36,189 bases of DNA from Bacteroidales bacterium (GTDB lineage Bacteria; Bacteroidota; Bacteroidia; Bacteroidales; JAADJA01): assembly GCA_016783885.1 (NCBI GenBank), contig JADHVR010000037.1:1-36189 (forward strand), written 5' to 3'. Every line of letters begins with the position of its first letter. Position 1 is the stretch's first letter. Shown here piece by piece: positions 26,043-36,122 of the stretch. The notes under the pieces were generated by a model. The model had not been told where the DNA came from, made no database searches, and was given only the letters and a program-made list of their open reading frames with translations. A program made the translations under genes and the position numbers.

Positions 26043-26051
26043 ACCTCCTTT
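26043..26051 (-). promoter_or_regulatory. Strong Shine-Dalgarno of the sigma factor gene
   Basis: On the minus strand AAAGGAGGT lies 4 bp before the ATG at 26038. Most genes in this window lack such a site, as is usual in Bacteroidota, so the sigma factor message may be translated at a distinct rate. It also fixes the start codon. Confidence 0.7.
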
Positions 26052-26198
26052 TTTATGTTAGGTTCAAAAGGTAGATTTTACTTCTATAGGCTCTCCTCCT
26101 TATATTTTGAGTAGTTAAGTAAAAAGATTTTTGAATTGTTTTATTACAAATAATATGCAAAACTAATACAAAAAATTTAGAAATGCAAATATAATTGA

Positions 26199-26206
26199 TA
26201 ATTTTG
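26199..26206 (+). promoter_or_regulatory. Bacteroidota-type -7 box upstream of uvrA
   Basis: TAATTTTG matches TAnnTTTG exactly and ends 19 bp before the uvrA ATG. A TTTA at 26176-26179, 19 bp upstream, is a one-off match to the -33 TTTG. Confidence 0.5.
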
Positions 26207-26225
26207 ACCGGTGTAAGGTTAAAAA

Positions 26226-29045
26226 ATGTTAAAGAAGGATATATCAATACTCAATCCGAGAGATAATATTATTATTAAGGGAGCAAGAGTACATAATCTT
26301 AAAAATATTGATCTTGCCATCCCTAAAAACAAATTTGTAGTCATCACAGGGCTTTCAGGGTCAGGGAAATCATCATTGGCTTTTGATACTTTATATGCAG
26401 ATGGTCAGCGTCGCTACGTGGAGAGTCTCAGTTCGTATGCACGGCAATTCCTTGGCAGGATGAGCAAACCGGAGGTAAATTATATTAAGGGGATTGCACC
26501 TGCCATAGCCATCGAACAAAAGGTTAATACACGTAATCCGAGATCTACTGTCGGGACATCAACTGAAATTTATGAATACCTTAAATTGCTTTTTGCACGA
26601 ATCGGCAAAACTTATTCACCGGTTTCAGGTAAGTTGGTTGAACGGCATACAGTATCACAAGTTACCGATTTTGTATTTTCTAAAAATACTGGAGCGATAA
26701 TTCTTATTTACAGTCCCATTGAAAGCAACAAAGAAAGGTCATTAAAAGACCAATTGTCTGTTTTACTTCAACAGGGTTTTAGCAGGGTGCTTATAGATGG
26801 AGAAATCAAACGGATTGAAGCATTAATAAAGGCAAAACTCACTTCCACAAATAAGATATTTATTGTAATTGATCGTCTAATTATAAATGAAAAGGATCCC
26901 GATTTACGTTCCAGGGTGGCTGACTCGGTTCAAATTGCATTTTATGAAGGACACGGTACCTGTATTGTTCAATCAGAAGAAAATGGGAATAAATCCATAG
27001 AATCCTTTTCCAATAAATTTGAAGCGGACGGGATTACTTTTGAAGAACCCTCGGCAAACCTGTTCAGCTTTAACAATCCTTACGGCGCTTGCAAAATATG
27101 TGAAGGATTCGGTAGTGTTATCGGAATTGATGAAGGCTTAGTTATTCCAAATAAAAATCTTTCAGTTTATGAAGAGGCAGTAGCCTGCTGGAAAGGGGAA
27201 AAAATGGGCGAATGGAAAGACGAATTAATAAGAAATGCCTACAAATTTGATTTCCCGATACACAAACCGATTTATGAATTAACCTCCAAACAACGAAAAC
27301 TTTTATGGACCGGCAATGAACACTTTTACGGATTAAACGACTTTTTTAAATATGTAGAGGAGCAAACCTATAAAATTCAGTACCGTGTGATGCTTTCAAG
27401 GTATCGTGGCAAAACAGTTTGTCCTGAATGTAATGGCGCCCGGCTGAGAAAGGATGCTAATTATGTGAAGATAGAAGGCAAATCCATCAGCGAGATTGTG
27501 TTGATGCCAGTGAGCAATATTATCAAGTTTTTCAATAGTATAAATATCTCTGAATTTGAAAAAAAAATAGCCAAACGATTACTTATTGAAATTGTAAACA
27601 GGTTACAATACCTTGAAGATGTCGGGCTAGGTTACCTAACTCTGAACCGGTTGTCAAACTCATTATCAGGAGGCGAATCACAGCGAATAAATCTTGCCAC
27701 ATCTCTTGGCAGCAGTTTAGTCGGGTCTTTATATATTCTTGATGAACCCAGTATAGGTTTACATCCGAGAGACACACACAGGTTAATAAAAGTACTTAAA
27801 CAATTACGCGATGCAGGAAATACTGTAATTGTTGTGGAGCACGATGAAGAAATCATTAAAGAAGCCGACGAAATAATAGATATTGGTCCTTATGCCGGTA
27901 TTAACGGAGGCGAGCTAATGTTCCAGGGAAATTATAATGATCTTGTAAAATCAGAAAAAAGCCTTACTGCCAAATATCTAACCAAAAGACTTAAAATAAA
28001 TTTACCTTCAAGACGAAGGAACTGGAAAGAATACATTGAAATTACCGGAGCAAGGGAAAACAATCTGAAAGACGTCTCTGTTAAATTCCCGCTTAATACC
28101 TTTACGGTTGTTACCGGAGTCAGCGGTTCAGGTAAAACATCTCTCGTAAAAAATATCTTATATCGTGCATTGAAAAAAATGTTTGGCGGATATGGAGAAA
28201 AGACAGGCAAATTTGATAAATTAAATGGTGATTACCGCAGAGTATCAAATATTGAATTGGTCGATCAGAACCCTATCGGCAGGTCGTCCAGGTCGAATCC
28301 TGCAACTTATGTAAAGGCTTATGATGACATCAGGGCTTTATTTGCAAGCCAGCCTTTGGCAAAAGTCAGGGGATATAAACCGGGTTTCTTCTCTTTTAAT
28401 ATTGAAGGCGGGCGTTGTGAAGAATGCGAAGGTGAGGGCGTTGTTAAAATAGAGATGCAATTCATGGCTGACATTTTACTAAAGTGTGAGAGATGCGACG
28501 GGAAAAGATTTAAAGATGAAGTGCTGGATATAAAATACAACGACAATGATATCAACGACATTCTGAATATGACTATTAACCAGACAATTGATTTTTTCAA
28601 CTCATCGCCAAAACAAAGATCAGCAGAAAGAAAGATCATCGGAAAGTTAAAACCTTTGCAGGATGTAGGCTTGGGCTATCTCGGATTAGGACAGCCTTCA
28701 AGTACTTTAAGCGGTGGTGAGGCTCAAAGAGTAAAATTAGCCTATTTCCTTTCGAAAGGAGCCAGCGAATCCCCTACCCTTTTCATTTTTGATGAACCAA
28801 CAACAGGACTTCATTTTCATGATATATCAAAATTGCTCAAGGCTTTTGATGCATTGATTGAGAAGGGTCATTCAGTTATTGTCATTGAGCATAATATGGA
28901 AGTTATCAAATGCGCCGACTGGATTATTGATCTTGGGCCGGAAGGCGGTGATGATGGAGGAAATATTGTTTATGAAGGCATTCCAGAGGAATTAGTTACA
29001 TGCAAAGATTCTTTTACTGGCAAGTTCCTGAAAAATAAATTATAA
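26226..29045 (+). CDS. uvrA: Excinuclease ABC subunit A
   Basis: The protein has 939 residues, the normal UvrA length. It holds two ABC modules. The first has Walker [10 protein letters not shown] at 42-50 and signature [12 protein letters not shown]; the second has GVSGSGKTS and [12 protein letters not shown]. Zinc-binding cysteine pairs are CKIC with CPEC in the first half and CEEC with CERC in the second. The segment [19 protein letters not shown] is diagnostic. UvrA dimers with UvrB scan DNA for bulky lesions in nucleotide excision repair. No uvrB or uvrC is in the window. The gene has its own probable promoter and no partner downstream. Confidence 0.98.
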   Translation: MLKKDISILNPRDNIIIKGARVHNLKNIDLAIPKNKFVVITGLSGSGKSSLAFDTLYADGQRRYVESLSSYARQFLGRMSKPEVNYIKGIAPAIAIEQKVNTRNPRSTVGTSTEIYEYLKLLFARIGKTYSPVSGKLVERHTVSQVTDFVFSKNTGAIILIYSPIESNKERSLKDQLSVLLQQGFSRVLIDGEIKRIEALIKAKLTSTNKIFIVIDRLIINEKDPDLRSRVADSVQIAFYEGHGTCIVQSEENGNKSIESFSNKFEADGITFEEPSANLFSFNNPYGACKICEGFGSVIGIDEGLVIPNKNLSVYEEAVACWKGEKMGEWKDELIRNAYKFDFPIHKPIYELTSKQRKLLWTGNEHFYGLNDFFKYVEEQTYKIQYRVMLSRYRGKTVCPECNGARLRKDANYVKIEGKSISEIVLMPVSNIIKFFNSINISEFEKKIAKRLLIEIVNRLQYLEDVGLGYLTLNRLSNSLSGGESQRINLATSLGSSLVGSLYILDEPSIGLHPRDTHRLIKVLKQLRDAGNTVIVVEHDEEIIKEADEIIDIGPYAGINGGELMFQGNYNDLVKSEKSLTAKYLTKRLKINLPSRRRNWKEYIEITGARENNLKDVSVKFPLNTFTVVTGVSGSGKTSLVKNILYRALKKMFGGYGEKTGKFDKLNGDYRRVSNIELVDQNPIGRSSRSNPATYVKAYDDIRALFASQPLAKVRGYKPGFFSFNIEGGRCEECEGEGVVKIEMQFMADILLKCERCDGKRFKDEVLDIKYNDNDINDILNMTINQTIDFFNSSPKQRSAERKIIGKLKPLQDVGLGYLGLGQPSSTLSGGEAQRVKLAYFLSKGASESPTLFIFDEPTTGLHFHDISKLLKAFDALIEKGHSVIVIEHNMEVIKCADWIIDLGPEGGDDGGNIVYEGIPEELVTCKDSFTGKFLKNKL

Positions 29046-29095
29046 TCATCCCTGACATTCTACCTGTCAAACTATTTGAATGCTTACAAGTGCTT

Positions 29096-29280
29096 TTATT
29101 CTTTGTCCTTTAATATATTCTTTAATTCTTCTATCAGTTTGTACTTTTCTTCTGTGAATATTTTGTAGAATAATTCGATATTACTGAAACAATAGTTACT
29201 TAAAAAAGTAAAAAGATGTAGAATATGTTTATCAAATAAGGTTTTTAGTAAAATTCGAATTCTAATTGCACTTAAATAAA
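29096..29280 (-). pseudogene. Possible remnant of a small helical (MarR C-terminus-like) gene
   Basis: On the minus strand an open frame ending in TAA at 29096-29098 translates to a coding-like tail (SNIELFYKIF, then TEEKYKLIEELKNIL and a lysine-rich end). The pattern of an LTEEE-type turn followed by an LIEELKxIL helix resembles the last helix of MarR-family regulators. No ATG was found in the 60 open codons examined, and the frame would have to continue into porP antisense, so this would be a decayed 3' fragment. It may also be chance in AT-rich DNA. Confidence 0.2.
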
Positions 29281-30326
29281 TGAAACGATTTTTTTTCTAC
29301 ATATCAATTTTGTCATTCATTACCTGCTGCTTCAGTAAAGGATATTCGCAAGAGGCTTATTACAGTCAATTTTATAATGCCCCTGCATATTATAATCCGG
29401 CGACCATAGGGCTTCATAGAGGTTTAAAGGTCAGAATGTCATATCGGGACCAATGGCCTCGATATAATGATGATCTTAAAACTTACAATTTTACTATGGA
29501 TTTGGCAGAAAGAGAAATGCCGGGCGCCGGTGGTATTGGTATAATATTCAGCACAAATAAAGAAGGTAATGGTTTTATCAAAAGAAACATGTTAGGAGTA
29601 TTAGCTTCGGTAAGGGTTAAGTTGAGCCGGTATTGGTTAAGCCAGTTCGGTATATCGGGAGCCTATGTACAAAAACAAATTGATTCGGATGATTTCATCT
29701 GGAGTGATCAGTTAGATGGCAGGCATGGTCTTTTATATCCTTATTCGTCATTTCCCGGTTTCACAAACAAAAATGTTTCTTATCCCGACTTTAATCTTGG
29801 TGGACTACTGAATTATGAAAGGCATTACATTACTGCAACATTTGGATTAGCCATACATCATGTTTTAAAGCCTAATGAATCGTTTTTCAATCTCGACATA
29901 AGGGTACCGCGTAAATATGTTCTTCACACTAATTTTGTTATATTACAACAAAGCAATCCGAAAAAGGGTTTTAAATTCAATCCGGCATTGTTATTTGAAA
30001 ATCAGGCAGGTTTTAATACATTTACACTTGGCATGAATATAGCTAAATCAGTTTTATATGCAGGCGCCTGGTACCGTAACAAACAATCTCAGATATACAA
30101 CCCCCAGTCGATTATTTTACTTGTGGGAATTAATATTCCAATGGTAACTGAAGACTCCCGGATGAAACTAATGTACAGTTATGATTTAAACCTAACCGAA
30201 ATGAAAGGTACAGGAGGAGCACATGAAATCAGTTTACGCTTTGAATTTGATCACATCCACCTGGTAAAAAGCAAATCTTCATTTGCAGATGATTATCCGG
30301 TTATCCATAAGCCGTTGATTTTTTAG
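29280..30326 (+). CDS. PorP/SprF-family type IX secretion outer-membrane protein
   Basis: The protein has 348 residues. A signal peptide (about 1-23, ending GYSQ) is followed by the family's opening EAYYSQFYNAPAYYNPATIGL and the RMSYRDQWP segment, then alternating beta strands, and an end strand HEISLRFEFD. These fit the PorP/SprF family (TIGR03519). Family members form an outer-membrane beta-barrel that helps T9SS cargo, typically with type B sorting domains, to reach the surface. A large type B cargo gene lies immediately downstream but in convergent orientation. Which paralogue this is cannot be told from sequence alone, so no symbol is given. Confidence 0.92.
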   Translation: MKRFFFYISILSFITCCFSKGYSQEAYYSQFYNAPAYYNPATIGLHRGLKVRMSYRDQWPRYNDDLKTYNFTMDLAEREMPGAGGIGIIFSTNKEGNGFIKRNMLGVLASVRVKLSRYWLSQFGISGAYVQKQIDSDDFIWSDQLDGRHGLLYPYSSFPGFTNKNVSYPDFNLGGLLNYERHYITATFGLAIHHVLKPNESFFNLDIRVPRKYVLHTNFVILQQSNPKKGFKFNPALLFENQAGFNTFTLGMNIAKSVLYAGAWYRNKQSQIYNPQSIILLVGINIPMVTEDSRMKLMYSYDLNLTEMKGTGGAHEISLRFEFDHIHLVKSKSSFADDYPVIHKPLIF

Positions 30327-30560
30327 TGTGTCTTCGTCAAACCAAAGTGCGCATACTTTTTACCCCCCCGAACGAGCAGCTTGCCTGCATCCGATTCTTC
30401 TTAAGCCAGGTTTGCTTTAAGATAAAAGTGCTAGATTTTTGGTTTAAGAGTGAATGCCATTCTGTAATAAGTTTAATGAATTTATCCCATTGTTAGTATT
30501 AGAGGCTTAATATTCAAAAGTCAGTTCAGGAGTTCTGAAATTACGTATATTTACCAAGGT

Positions 30561-33500
30561 TTATCTGACCAATGTAACCGTTCCCTGTGTTTGCGGACTT
30601 TCACTTTGGAAAGTTGAGCCTTTCCATACGGAACCGTCTTTGAACAAACCACTTGCCTTCCAAATATACATGCCCTCCGGCATAAGCCTGCCTTCATAAT
30701 ATCCATCCCAACTTTCAACCGGACTGCCGGTGTCGTCTAATATATCCGATTCCCAAAGTAAATTACCTCTTAAATCGAATACTTGTACCTGGTATTCATC
30801 CAGGTTTACTCCTTTTGGAGTAAACCTGCTTATCTCAGAGTTTGGATTGTTGGGCGAGAAAGCAGTGGGGAAATATAATCCATTGAAAAACACTAAAAGC
30901 TCCAACCTGCTCGTGTCACTACAATTATATTCATTGTACGAAACTAATGTTACAATATAAGTACTGTCCTCTTCATATACTTCAATCGGATTTATTACTT
31001 CAGAAGTATTGCCGTTACCGAAATCCCATAAATAATGATCTGCATATATTGACTGGTTAGTAAACTTAGTTCGCCCTTGCACATCTCCATAATCAGGAAT
31101 AAGTGTAAAACTGCTGTATGGAATTGGATAAACAAGAATACTCATTTTGTTTTCTTTTGGACAACCATAGGTACTGGCAACCATAGTTACCTCATAATTC
31201 ATTATTCGAGTGTAAGTATGCTCAGGAGAAGGCTCGGTTGATGTTGTATCATCATAGGGATCGCCAAAATCCCAGAACCAGGATGTAATTTCAATTTCTG
31301 TACTGTCGTAGTCGGGTATGAAGTATGCAGGTGAATTAAGGCAATTATTTTCTACATGAAATGGAATATCCGGTGCAAAACTAACATAAGATTTATTAGT
31401 TATTGTATCAATGCATCCATGAACTGTTGTAATCTCTAAAAATACATTATATTCTCCTACATCATTGTATTTGTGGATAGGATTCTGAACTGTACCGGTA
31501 TAACCATCATCAAAATCCCAAAACCAGGATGTGATATGATTTCCAATGTCGGAATAAGAAGAATCGATAAATTCCGTCTCAGTTCCTAAACACACACCTT
31601 CACTGCTGAAATTGGCTGATGGAAGATTATATATTCTAATTTCTTTTAAAATCGTATCTGAAACAAAATTATTATTGTAGTTTGAAATAATTACTAATTC
31701 AACATTATATACTCCTGATGTATCATAATAATGGGTAATAGTGTCAGTTTGTTCGTAATAAACAGTATCTGTTTCGTCACCGAAATTCCATTGCCAGCTT
31801 TCGATTGGAGCGGAAACAGGACTGTACGAATTATCAAGAAAGAAGGTAGTATCACCAAGACATATATCGAAATAACTGAAATTAGCAATAGCAGCACACC
31901 CCACATAAATCTGTTTAGTCGTATCGTGAGTTCCGCCGTATTTATCTGAAATTTCAAGATAGACATCATAATAGCCTTCCGTAGGATAATCATAATATAT
32001 GGGATTCTGGATTCCTGAAACAGTATCATCAGTAGTAAACGGGTTGCCAAAATCCCAGAACCAATCTATAATATTTGTATCAGGAGTAGATTCATCATAA
32101 AAATTCGCAATTAAAGTTTCATCAGAAGTATAATCGAAATCAGCAAGCGGCATGGCACTAACTATAATAGTTTGACAAATTGTATCCGAACAACCATTAT
32201 AATCAGTTACCGCAAGGCAAACTTCATATTCTCCAGGTTCGCTGTAAGAATGATATACCTGGTATAAATTTGAATAAGTGGTACCATCGCCAAGGTCCCA
32301 GTGCCTTATAATAATAGGTGAACCATGAGCAAGCGAACTATCAACTAATAAAAACACAATACCCATTGCTACTGTATCGGGGAATAAGAAATGCGCTTCA
32401 GGTAGTGAGTCAACAAGTATGGTATTAATAACTGTATCAATGCATCCATGTATATTCTCAACAATAAGCTCAACATTAAACATGCCTTCATGGGTAAATA
32501 AGTGTTCAGGGGTTTGCAGGCTCGATGTATTATTAACTCCGGATGCAGGGTCATCGAAATTCCACTCCCAATACTGCACTTCCACTCCCTGAGTATCGGT
32601 TTCATTTACAAAATACGTTGTATCATTAAAACAACTGGCACTTGCACTAAAAGCTGCTAAGGGAGGATAATCCACATTAATAGTATCAATTTTTGTATTT
32701 GCTACACAGATATTAGAATTAATAACCACAAAAACCACCTCATATTGACCAGGATTGGTATAAATATGACATGGATTATGTAAGGTAGATGAGTTGCCAT
32801 CACCAAAATTCCAATACCTATAGAAAATACTGTCGGCATTAGGTATTGATTCATCGAAGAAACAGGTCTCCCATCCAACACACCCTGTTGTATAACTAAA
32901 ATCAGCAACCGGCAAAGAGTCAACTAAAACATCATGAATTGTTGAGTCTGTACATCCAAATTCATTAGTAACCTTAAGCTTAACATTGTGGGAACCCTCA
33001 GTGCTGAACAGGTGGGCAGGATTTTGTATAGTATCAAAATCTCCATCACCAAAATCCCATAACCATTCAGTAATAGGAACCGTTGAAATAGTAGATGTAT
33101 CATAAAACTGAGTTGGAATGCCAAAACAAACAGTGTCTGCTATAAAACCTGCAATGGGTTTTTCAACCATTACTTGCAGTGTCGTATCATCTGTACATCC
33201 GAAATTATTAGTTACAATTAACTCAACGTTATACACACCACTATTTAGAAAAACATTTTTCGGGTCTTTCTGGGTTGAAAAATTACCGTCGTCAAAATCC
33301 CAAAACCACGAAATTAATGAATCTGCATTGTGTACTGACTGATCATAAAAATAAGTGGTATCACCAGGACAACTTAATGTAAAACTAAAATCAGCCACCG
33401 GTAATAAATTAACTAAAATATCATGATTTGTTGAATCTATGCAACCCGTATTATCAGTAACAACAAGTTTCACATTGTGAATACCCTGTGTGCTGAATTT

Positions 33501-34256
33501 ATGTTTAGGATTTTGTAAAGTTGAGGTGCCTCCGTCGCCAAAATCCCAAAACCATTCAGTAACAGGAACAGTTAAAAAAGTAGATGTATCAGAAAACTGG
33601 GTTGAATTACCAAAACAAACAGTGTCTGCCATAAAACCTGCAATGGGGTTTTCAACCATTACTTGCCGTGTCGTATCATCTGTACATCCGAAATTATTGG
33701 TTACAATTAACTCAACGTCATACACACCACTATTTAGAAAAACATTTTTCGGGTCTTTCTGGCTTGAAAAATTACCGTCGTCAAAATCCCATGACCATGA
33801 TATCAATGAATCGGAATTTGCCTGAGATGCGTCAAAGAAAAAAGATGTATCGTTACAACACCCGAGACTATAAGTATAATTCGATAAGGGATAGTAATAG
33901 GAAATTGTATCAGTTATAGTAGTATCGCAACCTGAATCGTGATAGAGGGTTAATGACACATAATATTCGCCTTCAGTTTTATAAATATGAGTAGGATCAG
34001 GGATTGTAGCTGTAGAACCATCATCAAAATCCCAAAGCACACTTTCAATTGTACCGCTGATAACATTCGAATTATTAAAAAATTCCAGGCTATCGCAGTA
34101 TTGATTATAATTAAAATCAGGTTCAACCGGACATTGTGTAAATGCTTTAATACCGGTTATCAAAAAAATTACAACTAAAAATATTATCTTTTTCAGTTTT
34201 AAACTATAATTATTCCAGACCATTATCTCTTTTATCTTATTCTTAAACAGATTCAT
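30561..34256 (-). CDS. Giant secreted PKD-repeat protein with T9SS type B (CHU_C) sorting domain
   Basis: The protein has 1231 residues. A signal peptide (LKKIIFLVVIFLITGIKAFTQ) lies near residues 21-42; an ATG at 34223 would give a shorter leader and is a good alternative start. I count about 13 PKD units, each with a W(D/N)FGDG-type motif, an HxYxxxGxYxV strand and usually a Cys in the VTxxxGC end, so many units probably form disulfides. The last about 95 residues (YFPTAFSPNNPNS, VQVFDLRGNLLWES, WDGYYEGRLMPEGMYIW) are the type B sorting domain (TIGR04131). It should be exported by type IX secretion to the cell surface as an adhesin-like or gliding-motility-type protein. Two adjacent PKD pairs are recent copies of each other (489-bp period). 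Confidence 0.93.
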   Translation of the reverse strand: MNLFKNKIKEIMVWNNYSLKLKKIIFLVVIFLITGIKAFTQCPVEPDFNYNQYCDSLEFFNNSNVISGTIESVLWDFDDGSTATIPDPTHIYKTEGEYYVSLTLYHDSGCDTTITDTISYYYPLSNYTYSLGCCNDTSFFFDASQANSDSLISWSWDFDDGNFSSQKDPKNVFLNSGVYDVELIVTNNFGCTDDTTRQVMVENPIAGFMADTVCFGNSTQFSDTSTFLTVPVTEWFWDFGDGGTSTLQNPKHKFSTQGIHNVKLVVTDNTGCIDSTNHDILVNLLPVADFSFTLSCPGDTTYFYDQSVHNADSLISWFWDFDDGNFSTQKDPKNVFLNSGVYNVELIVTNNFGCTDDTTLQVMVEKPIAGFIADTVCFGIPTQFYDTSTISTVPITEWLWDFGDGDFDTIQNPAHLFSTEGSHNVKLKVTNEFGCTDSTIHDVLVDSLPVADFSYTTGCVGWETCFFDESIPNADSIFYRYWNFGDGNSSTLHNPCHIYTNPGQYEVVFVVINSNICVANTKIDTINVDYPPLAAFSASASCFNDTTYFVNETDTQGVEVQYWEWNFDDPASGVNNTSSLQTPEHLFTHEGMFNVELIVENIHGCIDTVINTILVDSLPEAHFLFPDTVAMGIVFLLVDSSLAHGSPIIIRHWDLGDGTTYSNLYQVYHSYSEPGEYEVCLAVTDYNGCSDTICQTIIVSAMPLADFDYTSDETLIANFYDESTPDTNIIDWFWDFGNPFTTDDTVSGIQNPIYYDYPTEGYYDVYLEISDKYGGTHDTTKQIYVGCAAIANFSYFDICLGDTTFFLDNSYSPVSAPIESWQWNFGDETDTVYYEQTDTITHYYDTSGVYNVELVIISNYNNNFVSDTILKEIRIYNLPSANFSSEGVCLGTETEFIDSSYSDIGNHITSWFWDFDDGYTGTVQNPIHKYNDVGEYNVFLEITTVHGCIDTITNKSYVSFAPDIPFHVENNCLNSPAYFIPDYDSTEIEITSWFWDFGDPYDDTTSTEPSPEHTYTRIMNYEVTMVASTYGCPKENKMSILVYPIPYSSFTLIPDYGDVQGRTKFTNQSIYADHYLWDFGNGNTSEVINPIEVYEEDSTYIVTLVSYNEYNCSDTSRLELLVFFNGLYFPTAFSPNNPNSEISRFTPKGVNLDEYQVQVFDLRGNLLWESDILDDTGSPVESWDGYYEGRLMPEGMYIWKASGLFKDGSVWKGSTFQSESPQTQGTVTLVR
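32881..33858 (-). repeat. 489-bp tandem duplication inside the PKD protein gene
   Basis: Two adjacent copies with a 489-bp period (163 codons, about two PKD units). Landmarks CCAAAACAAA at 33121 and 33610 and AACTAAAA at 32922 and 33411 are both offset by exactly 489. Long stretches are nearly identical at DNA level, for example around 33140-33300 against 33629-33789. Outer limits are approximate. Confidence 0.85.
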
Positions 34257-34320
34257 TAATCAGATTTTATACGTTCTAAAACAAATTATGTTATATAAAT
34301 CTCTAATAATATTGACCATT

Positions 34321-35790
34321 TTATTCACTGCCGGGTTGCTTTTTTTTATGATAATTTACAAGAAAAGGACGCAGTTGCTCTGTATTTAACCGCTTAGCAA
34401 TGATATTTTTTTCCCTGTCGAGCAAAAACAATGTCGGTGTCACCCTGATATCGTACAAATCATGATAATCGGATGTAATACTCCGGGTGCCATTTACATT
34501 AATCCAGCTTAAATCATATTCCTTTATATGCTTCTTCCATTTTGTTAAAGATGTATCGGTACATACGGCAAAAACTTCCAATCCTAAATCATTATCTTCA
34601 TACCATGCTTTAAGTTCTTTTATCTCACCCTTGCAATGACCGCAATCCAATTCATAGAACATAACTACCATGTATTGTGCAGGAACATGATGTAACGAAA
34701 AGAACGCTCCGTTTGTGTCGATAAGAATAAGTTCGGGAGCTGTTTTCCTAATCAGTATGGAGCGAAGGGCATCGGCGCGTTTTGTCAGGCTTTTTACCAC
34801 ACTCGAATCAGCCCAATAGGCTTCTCCTTTTGCATAATAGTTATCCACCATGTGAACAAATATCTCATCAAACCCCATTATTTTTGAAGTTTCGTATTTA
34901 TAGGTAAGATACCAAACGGCATATTTGAATGTCTCCTTATTCGGCCGTGTTTTAACCATAAATATGTCCGCATCTTTAACAATGGTATCAGGGTGCTGGT
35001 AAAGTACTTTTGTAAAATATTGTTCCAGCTTTCTGTGAAACATGGGTGTTCGTAACAACCGGTCATCCGATACATCAAAATCGTCCCAGTAGTGCTGCTT
35101 ATAGTATTGATATACATAAACAGAATCTTCCCTGCCGTTTTCTAATAGAGGAACATCCTTTATTTCCGGTTCTTTCATGGCTTTAAATATCACCGTAACG
35201 AAACTCTCAGGATGTTCTTCAATGATCTTCAGTTTATAATAACCCAATTCTTTATTTAATTCATCTATCAGATAATTTATAGCTGCAAGGGAGTCGGGTT
35301 GTTCTTTGAGTTTACTTAACGATTTTTTTAAAGATTCTATTTCTTTATGCTTTGCCGTATTAAAATTGATGTAATTAAAAAACAAAGTATTATCATTAGA
35401 ACCTTTGAATTTTATTTTACCTGAAATATCAGAAATATCAGAAGTAACCTCAAACTTCTGTTCCTTATCTATTATCATTTCAAAAAGCCGGTTGTTGCTT
35501 TGCCCCGCAACAATATAAATACCTCCTGGCAAGGCAGAATCGCCCTCAAAAACAAATCTGCCCTTTTTATCAACGAAAGAGGTATCAGCAAGATAGGTTT
35601 TATCCCCGAAATAATTGGCAAGATAACAAACCGAATCAGCTATTCCGCTAATTTGAATCTTAATTTTGTATCCATCAGAAGAGGCTATTGAATGATTGGA
35701 ATAGAGTAACAGGGGAATAAGGGATATAAAGGAAATAAGGTTGATAGGGAAAATCTGAAGTTTTGGTTTTATATATTTTTTTCCCCACAT
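34321..35790 (-). CDS. TlpA-like thiol:disulfide oxidoreductase with DUF4369 and DUF5106-like regions
   Basis: The protein has 489 residues. A signal peptide or anchor (about 11-37, LISFISLIPLLLYSNHSIAS) is followed by a DUF4369-like beta domain (about 40-130: YKIKIQISG, LADTSFVDKKGRFVFEG), a DUF5106-like helical middle (about 145-340) and a thioredoxin-fold C-terminus (about 350-480). The redox site is DCGHC with Cys383 and Cys386, and the cis-Pro is in VTPTLFLLD. This is the common layout of periplasmic TlpA/ResA-type reductases in Bacteroidota, which reduce disulfides of other secreted proteins. It lies upstream of the Cys-rich PKD gene on the same strand (64 bp gap), so a role in its folding is possible but inferred. 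Confidence 0.88.
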   Translation of the reverse strand: MWGKKYIKPKLQIFPINLISFISLIPLLLYSNHSIASSDGYKIKIQISGIADSVCYLANYFGDKTYLADTSFVDKKGRFVFEGDSALPGGIYIVAGQSNNRLFEMIIDKEQKFEVTSDISDISGKIKFKGSNDNTLFFNYINFNTAKHKEIESLKKSLSKLKEQPDSLAAINYLIDELNKELGYYKLKIIEEHPESFVTVIFKAMKEPEIKDVPLLENGREDSVYVYQYYKQHYWDDFDVSDDRLLRTPMFHRKLEQYFTKVLYQHPDTIVKDADIFMVKTRPNKETFKYAVWYLTYKYETSKIMGFDEIFVHMVDNYYAKGEAYWADSSVVKSLTKRADALRSILIRKTAPELILIDTNGAFFSLHHVPAQYMVVMFYELDCGHCKGEIKELKAWYEDNDLGLEVFAVCTDTSLTKWKKHIKEYDLSWINVNGTRSITSDYHDLYDIRVTPTLFLLDREKNIIAKRLNTEQLRPFLVNYHKKKQPGSE

Positions 35791-35903
35791 TTATTTTATG
35801 TTTCTGCAAAAGTACAAATATTTGAAACAACATTTGTAACGAATATTTAAATAGCTGATTATTCAAGGCTTTTACCACGATTGATGATTACACAGCCCAC
35901 ACG

Positions 35904-35954
35904 GCTCTTTCGGATTTGAGCGCCGGCATAGTGCGTTGGTTAATCCGAAAAAGC
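35904..35954 (+). repeat. Hairpin repeat family, copy 4
   Basis: GCTCTTTCGGATT (35904-35916) and AATCCGAAAAAGC (35942-35954) pair at 12 of 13 positions. The inner bases include a short CGC/GCG stem. It is the head of the first 219-bp unit. Confidence 0.75.
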
Positions 35955-36068
35955 CCGGAGATTGAGAAAACACAGCAAGTCGAAGATGGAGTTAAGGTAG
36001 GGGACTTGCTTTGTTGAAAAGTTCTCGCTGATTTTTTTTGGATGGGGTAAGTTTCATTTTTTCGACAA

Positions 36069-36105
36069 GCCAAGTCGCTGCCGCATGGGCTTACTTCGAC
36101 TTGGC
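36069..36105. repeat. 9-bp-arm hairpin in the tandem-repeat spacer
   Basis: GCCAAGTCG (36069-36077) is the exact reverse complement of CGACTTGGC (36097-36105). A third related word, ACACAGCAAGTCGAAG at 35970-35985, matches the reverse complement of 36094-36109 at 14 of 16 positions, so alternative pairings exist across the spacer. Confidence 0.6.
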
Positions 36106-36122
36106 GTGTCTTATGTGCCATA

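Noticed and set aside
26053-26247. Minus-strand frame of 64 codons between the sigma factor and uvrA
   Set aside because: It overlaps the uvrA start and its promoter, and its composition is that of AT-rich spacer DNA.
33490-33825. Plus-strand frame of 111 codons, and a similar one at 33118-33342
   Set aside because: They are antisense to the PKD gene and look alike only because that gene has a 489-bp duplication.
35888-36121. Minus-strand frame of 77 codons in the terminal repeat region
   Set aside because: It spans repeat copies and inverted repeats, has low-complexity basic and Ser-rich composition and no recognisable motif; the region is better explained as non-coding repeats.
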